Notes: generated from the letters alone by a model not told the origin. 64,000 bases of DNA from Bradyrhizobium sp. ARR65 (GCF_000472385.1 NZ_AWZU01000018.1:260-64259); one strand, 5' to 3'. Shown: positions 43,071 to 51,327, counted from the stretch's first letter. Program-made: numbers and translations.

Positions 43071-43643
43071 ATGGAAACTCCGACTCTCGAGACCCGGCGA
43101 CTGATCCTGCGACCGCTTGCGCTATCGGACGCGCCAGCGATTCAACGTCACTTCAACAACTGGAACATCATCAAGAACCTGGCGACGATCGTTCCCTGGC
43201 CCTATCCGGCTGATGGCGCCGAGACCTTCATCAAACGCGAGCTGGAGAAGATCGCCTCCGGCGAGGAGATCTATCAATGGGTCCTGGTGCTGCGCTCGGG
43301 CGATGGGGAGGCAATCGGGAATTTTCGTTTCGAGCCGCGGGCGGACCTTCCGAACGGCAGCCGCGGCTTTTGGCTGGCGGAGCCGTACTGGAACCAGGGC
43401 CTGATGACCGAGGCGGTAGCGGCGGTCGACGACTTCGTATTCGGCACGCTGCGGCTTGAGCGCTTTTACGCCTGCAACGTGGTCACCAACGTGGCCTCGC
43501 GCCGGGTAAAGGAAAAGACCGGGGCGAGATTCATCGGCTATGTCGAGCTGCAGAACCACAGCGGCCAAAAGGTCTCGGAGAAGTGGGAAGTCACCCGCGA
43601 AAGCTGGCTGGCCCGGCAGGCGCATCAGAAAGGCCGGAAATGA
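43071..43643 (+). CDS. GNAT family N-acetyltransferase (RimJ-like)
   Basis: 190 residues of the RimJ/RimL type that acetylate N-terminal or side-chain amino groups with acetyl-CoA. Signs are ETPTLETRRLILRPLALSD at the start, GEAIGNFRFEPR, FWLAEPYWNQGLMTEAVAAVDDFVF with the CoA-binding loop, and NVASRRVKEKTGARFIGYVE. The ATG at 43071 gives the family N-terminus; a GTG 12 bases before is also in frame. The upstream gap 42787-43058 shows no feature. Substrate unknown. Confidence 0.88.
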   Translation: METPTLETRRLILRPLALSDAPAIQRHFNNWNIIKNLATIVPWPYPADGAETFIKRELEKIASGEEIYQWVLVLRSGDGEAIGNFRFEPRADLPNGSRGFWLAEPYWNQGLMTEAVAAVDDFVFGTLRLERFYACNVVTNVASRRVKEKTGARFIGYVELQNHSGQKVSEKWEVTRESWLARQAHQKGRK

Positions 43644-43814
43644 CGGTCAGCCGGCGGAATCCGATGGGCATGGTCTCTCGACGCGAGCGGCGGCTGGTGG
43701 CAGTGCCATCAATGCTGCTGTCGCCAGCTTCGGCTTATGGCAGCGCTTTCGCGCGCACCGTGCTCTGCGCGCGCTGAACATTCGCGCGGCAGCGTTCTGC
43801 CGAACCCGTCATCC

Positions 43815-43976
43815 GGCGAGGCAATCGCCGCGATGAGGGGCATCAGCGCGACCATCAACCAAATGAACGAGATTGCCACCGCGATTGCCAGCGCCGTGTA
43901 AGAACAGGGCTCCGCCACCCAGGAGATCGCGCGCAACGTGCAGCAGGCGGCGCTTGGCACCAGCGAAATCTCGTCC
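43815..43976 (+). pseudogene. Remnant of a methyl-accepting chemotaxis protein
   Basis: The plus strand reads GEAIAAMRGISATINQMNEI and ATAIASAV, then a TAA stop, then EQGSATQEIARNVQQAALGTSEISS in the same frame. This is the well-known C-terminal part of alphaproteobacterial chemoreceptors, normally reading ...IASAVEEQGAATQEIARNVQQAA, with the first glutamate codon (GAG or GAA) changed to TAA. There is no receptor sequence upstream and no start codon, so it is a broken leftover about 54 codons long. The rest of the 353-base gap between the acetyltransferase and protease genes shows nothing. Confidence 0.82.
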
Positions 43977-43996
43977 CGGACGTGGCGAGGAATTGC

Positions 43997-45361
43997 CTAC
44001 TTCCGCACACAGATCACGCGGACTACGGCAGCCTTGGCGTCTGTCGACAAGCCATTCGCCTCAATGCCATTCGCCTTGAGAAAAGCGCGAACCGCATCCG
44101 GCGAGACCAGCACCGCCTGGGCTGCAGCCGTGGCGTTCGATGGCCCAGCAATGGTCGCCGGCTTCAGCAGCGCGATGCCGGCAAACTTGCCCGCATCATT
44201 GAGTGCTGCGGCACCGGAAAAGCCGAACCCTGGCACCGGGGACAGCGCGGCATCGCTGGAATCCCCGACTTGCGAGCGCTGCGCCTTGATGACGCTCACC
44301 GCCGCGCCGCCACCCTGGCTTTGCGGATCGGCAATGCCGATCACGTCAACGGCCGTTGCTGCTGCACTGCTCGCCAGTGACAAAGGTTTCAAGCTGCGCG
44401 CGCCATAGATATGCAACAGCGCAAGCCCGCGCTCGCGGTCGTCGGCTACGCGGTCGGCATGGCCGAAGCCCGGAATGGTGATGGCGATGCAGCCGTCGGT
44501 GACCTCGCGGTCCGTCACGATCGCGCCGTCGTCGCTGACGATAACGCCTGTGCCGTATTCGACCGTCCGGCGCGGCGGTGGACCTCCGACTTGCACGGCG
44601 GGCGGAAACGCATTGAACGCGCTCGACATCGCGATCACCACGGGCTCGACGGTATTTTCGGTCGCCTGGTCGTAGAGGATGGTCATGATGCGGACTTCAT
44701 CGTCCTTGAAAGTGCCGCGCACATAAAACTTCTTCAGGCCCTGCAGGCCGGAGAGAACAAAGAAGTCCGGCTTGACCACGGTATAGTCGACGCTGCGCCC
44801 TGCCGGCTCCTTCTTTTCGCGGTCAGCGAGCTTTGTGGTGGTGGGATTAGCTTCCTTGCGCCGGGTCAACAGGAGCTGGATGGTGCCGGTCGGCGAACTC
44901 CATTTGCTGCCGGTGGCGTCGCTCGATTGTTGCGGCACCAATTTTGTGGGGATGCCGAGGCGCGCGCCGGTGACGGGATCGGTGACGATCTTCCAGCCGA
45001 CATTCTCCTGGCGTCGCCGCGCGGTCTCGGCGAGCGCGCTGCGTTCCTGCGGATTGAGTACACCGGTCGGCTTGCCGCCGCGGGACTTCTGGTATTCCTT
45101 AATCGCGGCGACCATGCGCTCGCTGACGTCGCCGGTGATCGCGCCGTTATATTCGCCGACCCAGGCGAGGTCGGATTGCAGCGCCAGCCGTTCCGCCTGC
45201 GCCATGGCGTTGGCGCTGTCGGTCGGCGTCTGCACGGCAGGGCGGACCGGCGTGGTCGCCACCTGTTTCGGCTTGGCGCCGACGGTGCTCGGCTGGGTCA
45301 CCTGCGCCTGTGCAAGAACGGTCGAGGTCAGGAAGACCATTGCGGCGAGCATCGCTCTCAT
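43997..45361 (-). CDS. Secreted trypsin-like protein with degenerate catalytic triad
   Basis: 454 residues. A signal peptide (MRAMLAAMVFLTSTVLAQAQ) is followed by a peptidoglycan-binding-like helical segment (LALQSDLAWVGEYNGAITGD to NPQERSALAE) and a trypsin-fold domain from about residue 255. In that domain the serine motif GFGFSGAAALND is kept, but the His motif reads IVTDREVTDG (Glu for His) and the Asp motif DRERGLALLHI (Gly for Asp). So peptidase activity is unlikely. The ATG at 45361 gives a clean signal peptide; the frame opens at 45439. It lies beside, and divergent from, the moeB-like gene. Confidence 0.82.
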   Translation of the reverse strand: MRAMLAAMVFLTSTVLAQAQVTQPSTVGAKPKQVATTPVRPAVQTPTDSANAMAQAERLALQSDLAWVGEYNGAITGDVSERMVAAIKEYQKSRGGKPTGVLNPQERSALAETARRRQENVGWKIVTDPVTGARLGIPTKLVPQQSSDATGSKWSSPTGTIQLLLTRRKEANPTTTKLADREKKEPAGRSVDYTVVKPDFFVLSGLQGLKKFYVRGTFKDDEVRIMTILYDQATENTVEPVVIAMSSAFNAFPPAVQVGGPPPRRTVEYGTGVIVSDDGAIVTDREVTDGCIAITIPGFGHADRVADDRERGLALLHIYGARSLKPLSLASSAAATAVDVIGIADPQSQGGGAAVSVIKAQRSQVGDSSDAALSPVPGFGFSGAAALNDAGKFAGIALLKPATIAGPSNATAAAQAVLVSPDAVRAFLKANGIEANGLSTDAKAAVVRVICVRK

Positions 45362-45501
45362 GACAAATCCGGCAGGCGATTGAACTTGCTCTGGCTTAAG
45401 CACATCTCGTTGGTCGGCAATGACAGCGCCAGGGTTCATGGAAAACTCGGTAGCCTCATCATGAGGAGCGGCAGGCGAACAAGGTAAGGAGTAGCAAGAC
45501 C

Positions 45502-46302
45502 ATGTTCAGCGAGGAAGAACTCGAGCGCTACGCCCGTCACATCGTGCTGCGCGAGGTCGGCGGTCCCGGGCAGGCCGCTCTGAAGGAGGCCTCCGTGCTG
45601 GTGATCGGCGCCGGCGGCCTGGGCGCGCCCGCGCTGATGTATCTGGCCGCGGCCGGTGTCGGCGCGCTTGGTGTGGTCGATGACGACGTGGTCTCGTTAT
45701 CCAATCTGCAGCGCCAGATCATTCACACCACGCCCGATATCGGCCGACGCAAGGTCGACACTGCGGCCGAGCGCATCCATGCGCTCAACCCGCATGTCCG
45801 CTTCGCCGCCCATGCCACCTGGCTCAAGGCGGACAACGCGCTCGACCTCATCGGTGGCTATGATCTCGTGCTCGACGGCTCCGACAATTTTGAAACGCGC
45901 TATCTGGTTTCCGATGCCTGCTTCCTCGCTGCGAAACCGCTGATCACGGCCGCGCTCGGGACTTTCGACGGCTCGCTCACCACCATCCGGGCGCACGAGA
46001 AGAACGAGAACGGCGAGTTCAACCCGACCTATCGCTGCCTGTTTCCCGAGCCGCCGCCGCCCGGCACCGTGCCGCCTTGCGTCGAAGCGGGCGTCATGGG
46101 CGCGCTCGCGGGCATGCTGGGTTCGATGATGGCGCTGGAGGCCATCCGCGAGATCGTCGGCTTCGGCGACGGCCTGGTCGGACGGCTGTTGATGGTGGAC
46201 GCGCGCACCATGCGTTTTGAAACGCTCCGCTATGCGCGCGATCCGAACAATCCGCTCAACGGCGATGGGCTCACCATCACCGATCTCAGCGCGCATGTGT
46301 GA
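45502..46302 (+). CDS. moeB: ThiF/MoeB family adenylyltransferase
   Basis: 266-residue E1-like enzyme that adenylates the C-terminal glycine of a small sulfur carrier (MoaD or ThiS). The nucleotide loop VLVIGAGGLGAPALMYLAAAGVGALGVVDDDVVSLSNLQRQI is near residue 31, the catalytic aspartate is in LVLDGSDNFETRYLVSDAC, and CLFPEPPPPGTVPPCVEAGVMGALAG follows. No rhodanese domain and only scattered cysteines are present, so zinc binding is doubtful. No moaD or thiS is nearby, so MoeB versus ThiF cannot be settled; MoeB is favoured by length and N-terminus. Confidence 0.85.
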   Translation: MFSEEELERYARHIVLREVGGPGQAALKEASVLVIGAGGLGAPALMYLAAAGVGALGVVDDDVVSLSNLQRQIIHTTPDIGRRKVDTAAERIHALNPHVRFAAHATWLKADNALDLIGGYDLVLDGSDNFETRYLVSDACFLAAKPLITAALGTFDGSLTTIRAHEKNENGEFNPTYRCLFPEPPPPGTVPPCVEAGVMGALAGMLGSMMALEAIREIVGFGDGLVGRLLMVDARTMRFETLRYARDPNNPLNGDGLTITDLSAHV

Positions 46303-46309
46303 TCTCCTT

Positions 46310-46330
46310 CTCCCCGTCCTTCACGGGGAG
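46310..46330. terminator. Hairpin between convergent moeB and aldo/keto reductase genes
   Basis: CTCCCCGT and ACGGGGAG pair around CCTTC, eight bases after the moeB stop. The genes converge here with 72 bases between, so a shared terminator is expected, although there is no T-run. The CTCCCCGTCCTTCACGGGGAG word is also a common intergenic repeat in related bacteria. Confidence 0.5.
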
Positions 46331-46374
46331 AGGCGAGGGAGTTCGCGGCACCAGCACCGCCTCACGCTTTCACA

Positions 46375-47379
46375 TCACGCCGTCAGCGGGCGCTCGCTGT
46401 CCATGTGCACGAGCTGCGATTCCGGATAACGCTCGCCGGCAGCGATGCCGGGCGGGAAGGTCTTGGCGAGTGCGGCGAGATCGTCCCGCGTCAGCACGAC
46501 ATCCAGCGCGCCAAGCGCTTCCGTCAGCCGGTCGCGGCGGCGGGCGCCGATTAGCGGCACGATGTCAGCGCCTTGCGCGGCCACCCAGGCGATCGCGAGC
46601 TGCGCGGGCGTGGCACCGATGTCTTCCGCGATTGCGCGCAGTTTCTCGACAAGCGTGAGATTGGCATCGAGATTGGCGCCCTGAAAGCGTGGGCTCATCT
46701 TGCGAAAATCCGCTTGCCCCGAACGGTCCTTCGACCAGTGACCGCTGATCAGTCCGCGCGACAGCACGCCATAGGCTGTGATGCCGATGCCGAGTTCGCG
46801 GCAGGTTTTGAGGATCTCGCTCTCGATGCCGCGTGAGACCAGGGAGTATTCGATCTGCAGATCCGAAATCGGATGGACCGCATGCGCGCGGCGGATGGTC
46901 TCCGAGCCGACCTCGGACAGTCCGATATGTTTGACATAGCCGGCCTTGATCATGTCGGCGATGGCGCCCACGGTCTCTTCGATAGGCACCGACGGATCGA
47001 GCCGCGCCGGGCGATAGATGTCGATGTGGTCGACGCCGAGGCGTTGCAGCGAATAGGCGAGGAAATTGCGCACGGCGACCGGGCGGCTGTCATAACCGAA
47101 CCAGCCCTTGGCCGGATCGCGCAACGCGCCGAACTTGACCGAGATCTGCAAGGAATCGCGGTCACGGCCGGCGAGCGCTTCGCGGATCAGCATTTCATTG
47201 TGGCCCATGCCATAGAAATCGCCGGTGTCGAGCAGGGTGATGCCCGCATCCAGCGCGGCATGAATGGTCGCGATGCTCTCGCTGCGGTCGGCGGGGCCAT
47301 AGAAATCCGACATGCCCATGCAGCCGAGGCCGATCGCCGACACGCTGGGGCCGGTCGAACCGAGTTTGCGTTTCTCCAT
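46375..47379 (-). CDS. Aldo/keto reductase
   Basis: 334-residue NADPH-dependent TIM-barrel reductase that reduces aldehydes or ketones. The tetrad tyrosine and aspartate are in LLDTGDFYGMGHNE and the lysine in LQISVKFGALRD; the usual histidine position reads IDIYRPARLDPSVPIEET, a variant common in the AKR13/YakC group. The NADP loop PLIGARRRDRLTEALGALD is near the end. The ATG at 47379 has GAGGAGA eight bases ahead; the frame continues to 47499. It is divergent from the LysR gene with a palindromic operator between. Confidence 0.9.
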   Translation of the reverse strand: MEKRKLGSTGPSVSAIGLGCMGMSDFYGPADRSESIATIHAALDAGITLLDTGDFYGMGHNEMLIREALAGRDRDSLQISVKFGALRDPAKGWFGYDSRPVAVRNFLAYSLQRLGVDHIDIYRPARLDPSVPIEETVGAIADMIKAGYVKHIGLSEVGSETIRRAHAVHPISDLQIEYSLVSRGIESEILKTCRELGIGITAYGVLSRGLISGHWSKDRSGQADFRKMSPRFQGANLDANLTLVEKLRAIAEDIGATPAQLAIAWVAAQGADIVPLIGARRRDRLTEALGALDVVLTRDDLAALAKTFPPGIAAGERYPESQLVHMDSERPLTA

Positions 47380-47470
47380 CGTGGCTCTCCTCGAAATGGC
47401 GGGCCAATGCCCGCAGTTGAAGTTGCCGTTGATATGAGGGTCTGTTATTGCGCCGATAAGCTGGACAATG

Positions 47471-47499
47471 CTGAACATCTTGTTCAGTATACCGAACAA
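47471..47499. promoter_or_regulatory. Palindromic operator between AKR and LysR genes
   Basis: Two overlapping inverted repeats: CTGAACA-TCT-TGTTCAG (47471-47487) and TTGTTC-N8-GAACAA (47480-47499). The second contains T-N11-A, the LysR-type half-site pattern, and ends on the first base of the LysR start codon, so binding would block its own expression as well as govern the reductase gene. Confidence 0.7.
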
Positions 47500-48419
47500 T
47501 GATCGATTTCGATTACCGCGATCTCGCGGCCTTTGTCGCCGTCGCCCGCACCCGCAATTTCCGCCGCGCGGCCCGCGAGCAGGGGGTCTCGACCTCCAGC
47601 CTCAGCCAGCGGCTACGCGATCTTGAGGAGCGGCTTGGCGTGCGCCTCCTAAACCGCACCACCCGCAGTGTCGCGGTCACCGAAGCCGGCGAAATGCTCC
47701 TGGCGCGCGTGGGGCCGGCAATGACCGAGGTGAACGAGGCGCTGGAACGCGTGCGCGGCCTGCGAGAAGGGCCATCGGGGCGGCTCCGCATCAACGCGCC
47801 GCCGCCGGCGGTCGACCTGGTGTTGGCGCCGATGGTCGGTTCGTTCCTGCGGGCCTACCCCAAAATCGACCTGGAGATCGTCGCCGAGAGCACGTTCGTC
47901 GACATCGTCGACGCCGGCTTCGATGCCGGCGTACGCTATGGCGAGCATCTCGCGCAGGACATGATCGCGGTGGCGCTCGGCCCGCCGCAGCGCTACGCTG
48001 TGGTGGCTTCGCCGCAATATGTTGCGCAGCATGGAACGCCGACCGAACCGAACGACCTCCTCGATCACCCCGCGATCCGTACCCGCTTTGGCAGCGGCAC
48101 CATGCTGGATTGGGAATTCGAGAGGGCGGGTCGGATCGTCAAAGTGTCGCCGCCGGCAAGGCTGACCGCGGTCTATCAGCCGCTGGCGCTGCGGGCGGCC
48201 ATCGATGGCGTCGGATTCTGGATGACGTTCGAGGGCTGGGTCCGCGAGGCGGTGAAGTCGGGCGCGCTGGTGAGCGTGCTCGAGGAATGGTGTCCGCCAT
48301 TTCCGGGGCCGTTTCTCTATTACCCGAGCCGTCGCCAGCCACCGCCCGCGCTCGCCGCGTTCGTCGCCTTCGTCGGCGAATGGCGCAAGCAGGAGCGGCG
48401 GAGCGGGAAGTCGCAATAG
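47499..48419 (+). CDS. LysR family transcriptional regulator
   Basis: 306 residues. The helix-turn-helix lies in LAAFVAVARTRNFRRAAREQGVSTSSLSQRLRDLEERLGVRLLNRTTRSV (about 6-55) and the effector domain follows (LRINAPPPAVDLVLAPMVGSFLRAYPKIDLEIV). It belongs to the CrgA/DhcR-like branch whose members often sit divergent from oxidoreductase genes, as here. The ATG at 47499 overlaps the operator palindrome and has no ribosome site upstream, so the leader may be very short. Ligand unknown. Confidence 0.9.
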   Translation: MIDFDYRDLAAFVAVARTRNFRRAAREQGVSTSSLSQRLRDLEERLGVRLLNRTTRSVAVTEAGEMLLARVGPAMTEVNEALERVRGLREGPSGRLRINAPPPAVDLVLAPMVGSFLRAYPKIDLEIVAESTFVDIVDAGFDAGVRYGEHLAQDMIAVALGPPQRYAVVASPQYVAQHGTPTEPNDLLDHPAIRTRFGSGTMLDWEFERAGRIVKVSPPARLTAVYQPLALRAAIDGVGFWMTFEGWVREAVKSGALVSVLEEWCPPFPGPFLYYPSRRQPPPALAAFVAFVGEWRKQERRSGKSQ

Positions 48420-48431
48420 GTGCCGCAAACT

Positions 48432-48468
48432 CGTCCCGGAGAAGCCACCCGGTGGCTTGGCCGGGACG
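48432..48468. terminator. Hairpin between convergent LysR and dehydrogenase genes
   Basis: CGTCCCGG with CCGGGACG forms the outer stem and AAGCCACC with GGTGGCTT an inner stem. It starts 12 bases after the LysR stop and ends 11 bases before the dehydrogenase stop, so it probably terminates both genes, although there is no T-run. Confidence 0.6.
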
Positions 48469-48478
48469 ACGGCTTATT

Positions 48479-49480
48479 TCACAGCATGCTGGGCAGCACG
48501 CGATCCGGCGGTTTGTGATTGTCGAGAAAGGTGCGGATGTTGATGATGACCTTCTCGCCCATCTCGACGCGGCCCTCGATCGTGGCCGAGCCCATATGCG
48601 GCAGCAGCGTCACCTTGCCGGCTTTCGCAAGGCGCACGAACTTCGGGTTGACCGCAGGTTCGTTCTCGAACACGTCGAGGCCTGCGCCCCCGATGTCGCC
48701 GGCTTCGATCAGCTTGACCAACGTATCCTCGTCGATGATCTCGCCGCGCGCGGTGTTGACGATATAGGCGTCCTTGCGGATCAGTTTGAGGCGCCGCGCC
48801 GAAAGCAGGTGGAACGTCGCCGGCGTGTGCGGACAGTTCACCGAAATGATGTCCATCCGCGCCAGCATCTGGTCGAGGCTTTCCCAATAGGTCGCCCCGA
48901 GTTCCTCGGCGATGCGGGGCGCTACGGGACGGCGGTTGTGGTAATGAATCTGCAGGCCGAAAGCGCGGGCGCGCCGCGCCACCGCCTGCCCGATGCGGCC
49001 CATGCCGACGATGCCGAGCCGCTTTCCTCCGATGCGATGGCCGAGCATCCAGGTCGGTGACCAGCCCGGCCAGTTCCGCCCCTCGGTCAGAATCAGCGAG
49101 CCTTCGATCATCCGCCGCGGCACCGCCAGGATCAGCGCCATGGTCATGTCGGCGGTGTCTTCGGTCAGAACCTTTGGCGTGTTGGTGACGGTGATGCCGC
49201 GCGCATGCGCCGCCGCGACGTCGATATTGTCGACGCCGTTGCCGAAATTGGCGATCAGCCTGAGCTTGCAGTCGGCCGCGTTGAGAAGGTCGGAGGTGAT
49301 CTCGTCGGTGACGGTCGGCACCAGCACATCGGCGGTGCGCGCCGCTTCCGCGAGCTGCTCGGCCGTCATCGGTGTATCGTCGAGATTGAGCCGCGCGTCG
49401 AACAATTCGCGCATGCGGGTCTCGATCGTATCCGGCAGCTTGCGTGTGACGACAACAAGAGGTTTTTTCTTACCCGACAT
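48479..49480 (-). CDS. D-2-hydroxyacid dehydrogenase (glyoxylate reductase-like)
   Basis: 333-residue NAD(P)H-dependent dehydrogenase of 2-hydroxyacids. The Rossmann loop GKRLGIVGMGRIGQAVARRA is near residue 150, with catalytic arginine in VNTARGEIIDEDTL, glutamate in DVFENEP and histidine in LLPHMGSATIEGR. The sequence resembles GyaR-type glyoxylate/hydroxypyruvate reductases. ATG 49480 gives MSGKKKPLVVVTRKLP; a GTG nine bases before is in frame. Confidence 0.88.
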   Translation of the reverse strand: MSGKKKPLVVVTRKLPDTIETRMRELFDARLNLDDTPMTAEQLAEAARTADVLVPTVTDEITSDLLNAADCKLRLIANFGNGVDNIDVAAAHARGITVTNTPKVLTEDTADMTMALILAVPRRMIEGSLILTEGRNWPGWSPTWMLGHRIGGKRLGIVGMGRIGQAVARRARAFGLQIHYHNRRPVAPRIAEELGATYWESLDQMLARMDIISVNCPHTPATFHLLSARRLKLIRKDAYIVNTARGEIIDEDTLVKLIEAGDIGGAGLDVFENEPAVNPKFVRLAKAGKVTLLPHMGSATIEGRVEMGEKVIINIRTFLDNHKPPDRVLPSML

Positions 49481-49787
49481 GGCCTGCACTCATGAGGCCG
49501 TTCAGACCTCATTAACCCGGTTGTTCGACACTGCCATGGCCGCTTGGTCCCGGCGTTTCCTGGGGTTCCCGATCTGCCTCAGGTCGTCAGAGGGCCTCGG
49601 GCGCGTCTTGGCGCTAAGGTGTTCCGTCCTCTCTAGCAGAAGGCGGGGCCAAGACAAGAACCCCGCGCGCGGGGAGAGGCCTGCGTTAGCCTGGGCCGTG
49701 GCGGGGACTTAAGGGGATCTGGCGCAGATTGCTGCAATTCGGCTCGCAAGAATTGAATTGCGCTAATCTCGGCAGGAGACGAGTGGA
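49481..49787. other. Gap without recognised gene
   Basis: A 307-base divergent gap between the dehydrogenase and the SH3 gene. I see no gene, RNA or clear repeat. A GCGCGCGGGGAGAGGC stretch near 49667 looks like part of a dispersed intergenic word. The promoters of both flanking genes should lie here, but no strong -35/-10 pair stands out. GCAGGAGA at 49773-49780 is the ribosome site for the SH3 gene. Confidence 0.6.
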
Positions 49788-50315
49788 ATGGCGTTGGGGC
49801 GTTTCTGTTTGGTCGCGGTGCTCGTTGGCGGTTGGCTGGGAGCTTCGGTCACGACAGGTTTTTCGGCGAAGGATACGGTCGTCACCACGAGCGGGCTGCC
49901 CGTTCCGCGCTATGTCAGCTTGAAATCCGACCATGTGAATGTCCGCGCCGGCCCGACCAAGGACAATGATGTGGCCTGGGTCTACACGCGCGCTGGACTG
50001 CCGGTTGAAGTCACCGCGGAGTTCGAGAATTGGCGGCGCGTGCGTGACTCCGAAGGTTCCGAGGGCTGGGTCTATCACTCGCTGCTGTCCGGGCGCCGCA
50101 CGGCGGTCGTCACCATGAAGCACAAGGATGATCTCGCCGCGCTGCACGAGAGCGCCGATACGGCGAGCGCGGTGACCGCACGCCTGCAGGCGGGCGTCAT
50201 CGCCCAAGTCAAGAAATGCGATTCCCACTGGTGCCACGTCGCCGGCAATGGCTTTGACGGCTGGATCGAGCAGCAGCGGCTCTGGGGCGTTTATGCCGAC
50301 GAGCATGTGAATTGA
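49788..50315 (+). CDS. Secreted SH3b domain protein
   Basis: 175 residues. The N-terminal signal peptide (MALGRFCLVAVLVGGWLGAS, cleavage probably before KDTVVTTSG) sends it to the periplasm. A bacterial SH3 domain follows: PRYVSLKSDHVNVRAGPTKDNDVAWVY with the canonical V-N-V-R-x-G-P, and WRRVRDSEGSEGWVYHSLLSG; a second SH3-like repeat (ALHESADTASAVTARLQAGVIAQVKKCDSHWCHV) completes it. Such proteins bind peptidoglycan or scaffold cell-wall enzymes. The ribosome site GGCAGGAGA precedes the ATG. Confidence 0.87.
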   Translation: MALGRFCLVAVLVGGWLGASVTTGFSAKDTVVTTSGLPVPRYVSLKSDHVNVRAGPTKDNDVAWVYTRAGLPVEVTAEFENWRRVRDSEGSEGWVYHSLLSGRRTAVVTMKHKDDLAALHESADTASAVTARLQAGVIAQVKKCDSHWCHVAGNGFDGWIEQQRLWGVYADEHVN

Positions 50316-50329
50316 CGCAGCTCCAGCGC

Positions 50330-50447
50330 GTCATTCCGGGGCGATGCATAAGCATCCAACCCAGAACCTTGAGACTCGGGGTTTGGTTCGGAGCCTGTCA
50401 TCGGGCCGCGCTTTACGCGGACCCGTTGGCGCCGGCCCGGAATGACG
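50330..50447. repeat. Dispersed intergenic repeat, second copy of the CATTCCGGG type
   Basis: Begins CGTCATTCCGGG and ends GGCCCGGAATGACG, the same arms as 38932-39014, with an inner CGCGCTTTACGCG hairpin. It lies between the SH3 gene and irr, which converge on it. Confidence 0.75.
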
Positions 50448-50483
50448 GCAAGCTACAGCGATATAACCGATAGCAGAGACAGC

Positions 50484-50975
50484 TCAGCGCTTTTTGCGCA
50501 GGCGCACCACCATGTCGATGCGCGAGATCTCGTAGCCGTCGGGCACGTCGGGTATTTTCGACAGCGCCAAATGCGGGTCGGGAATGTCGACCAACTCGTG
50601 ATTGTGCTCGAGATAGAAGTGGTGATGGGTGGTGACGTTGGTATCGAAATAGGTCTTGGTCCCATCCACACTGACCTGACGCAGCAGGCCGGCATCGGTC
50701 AGTTGGTTGAGAGTGTTGTAGACGGTCGCGAGCGACACCGGCACTTTCGCGAGCGTCGCCTCCTCATACAGCATTTCTGCAGTGAGGTGACGGGCGCCCT
50801 TGCCGAACAGCAGCCATCCCAGCGCCATGCGCTGTCGCGTCGGGCGCAGGCCCGCCGACTGCAGCATTTCGTTGACATCGTGCCAAGGGCAGCCGTTCAA
50901 AGCCGGCTGCCGGCCCTTCTCTGGGGCCGCGAGAGGAGCGGTCTCGTCGTTCAAACGCGCCGCCTTTTCGTTCAT
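50484..50975 (-). CDS. irr: Iron response regulator Irr (Fur family)
   Basis: 164-residue repressor that senses haem and controls iron and haem genes. The haem regulatory motif GCPW puts Cys29-Pro30, and the second haem site is His117-His119 in VTTHHHFYL; both numbers equal those of Bradyrhizobium japonicum Irr when the ATG at 50975 is used, which decides the start over the GTG at 50990. The winged helix TRQRMALGWLLFGKGARHLTAEMLYEEA and the VSLATVYNTLNQL recognition helix are intact. Haem binding to this motif triggers Irr degradation in Bradyrhizobium; the motif is absent from Rhizobium Irr. Confidence 0.96.
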   Translation of the reverse strand: MNEKAARLNDETAPLAAPEKGRQPALNGCPWHDVNEMLQSAGLRPTRQRMALGWLLFGKGARHLTAEMLYEEATLAKVPVSLATVYNTLNQLTDAGLLRQVSVDGTKTYFDTNVTTHHHFYLEHNHELVDIPDPHLALSKIPDVPDGYEISRIDMVVRLRKKR

Positions 50976-51020
50976 TTCCACGTCAGGCACCGGGCTGGAG
51001 AGTTCAGACTATCGCCCCGC

Positions 51021-51060
51021 AATATAAGAAGGAAATTCGCCAGATGCAAGTTTTTCGCAA
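51021..51060 (-). promoter_or_regulatory. Promoter of irr with possible Fur hexamers
   Basis: On the minus strand TTGCAT, a 17-base spacer, then TATATT give a good promoter whose start would be about 40 bases before the irr ATG. TGCATC and TGGCGA are adjacent hexamers across the -35, with TTGCGA one hexamer upstream. Direct hexamers related to TGCATC are described for the Fur site on B. japonicum irr; the match here is partial. The rest of the 352-base gap to fabA shows no gene. Confidence 0.6.
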
Positions 51061-51327
51061 CTAGAAAGCGGCCAGCTCCCCCTTTCGGAACTATAAGCCC
51101 GATGCGGCGATTTAGCTGTTGTTGCCGAGCTTTGCCCTCCGCGGGGCCTGTGTTAGAGAGCGCGCGGACCCGATCACCGATATCGGCGCAGGCGTGTACA
51201 AGCGTGTCGTGACACTCTGATGTAGCTGCACCGGTTAAGCGACGATCCGGTGGGCTTCCCACGCGATTTGGGGTCCGTTTCGCGGAAAACTGCTCGATCG
51301 AGGATTTTAGAGGAGAGGCGACCTGGC

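Noticed and set aside
51000..51327. An Irr-box (ICE) in the irr-fabA gap
   Set aside because: No sequence close to the palindromic TTTAGAA-type consensus was found by eye.
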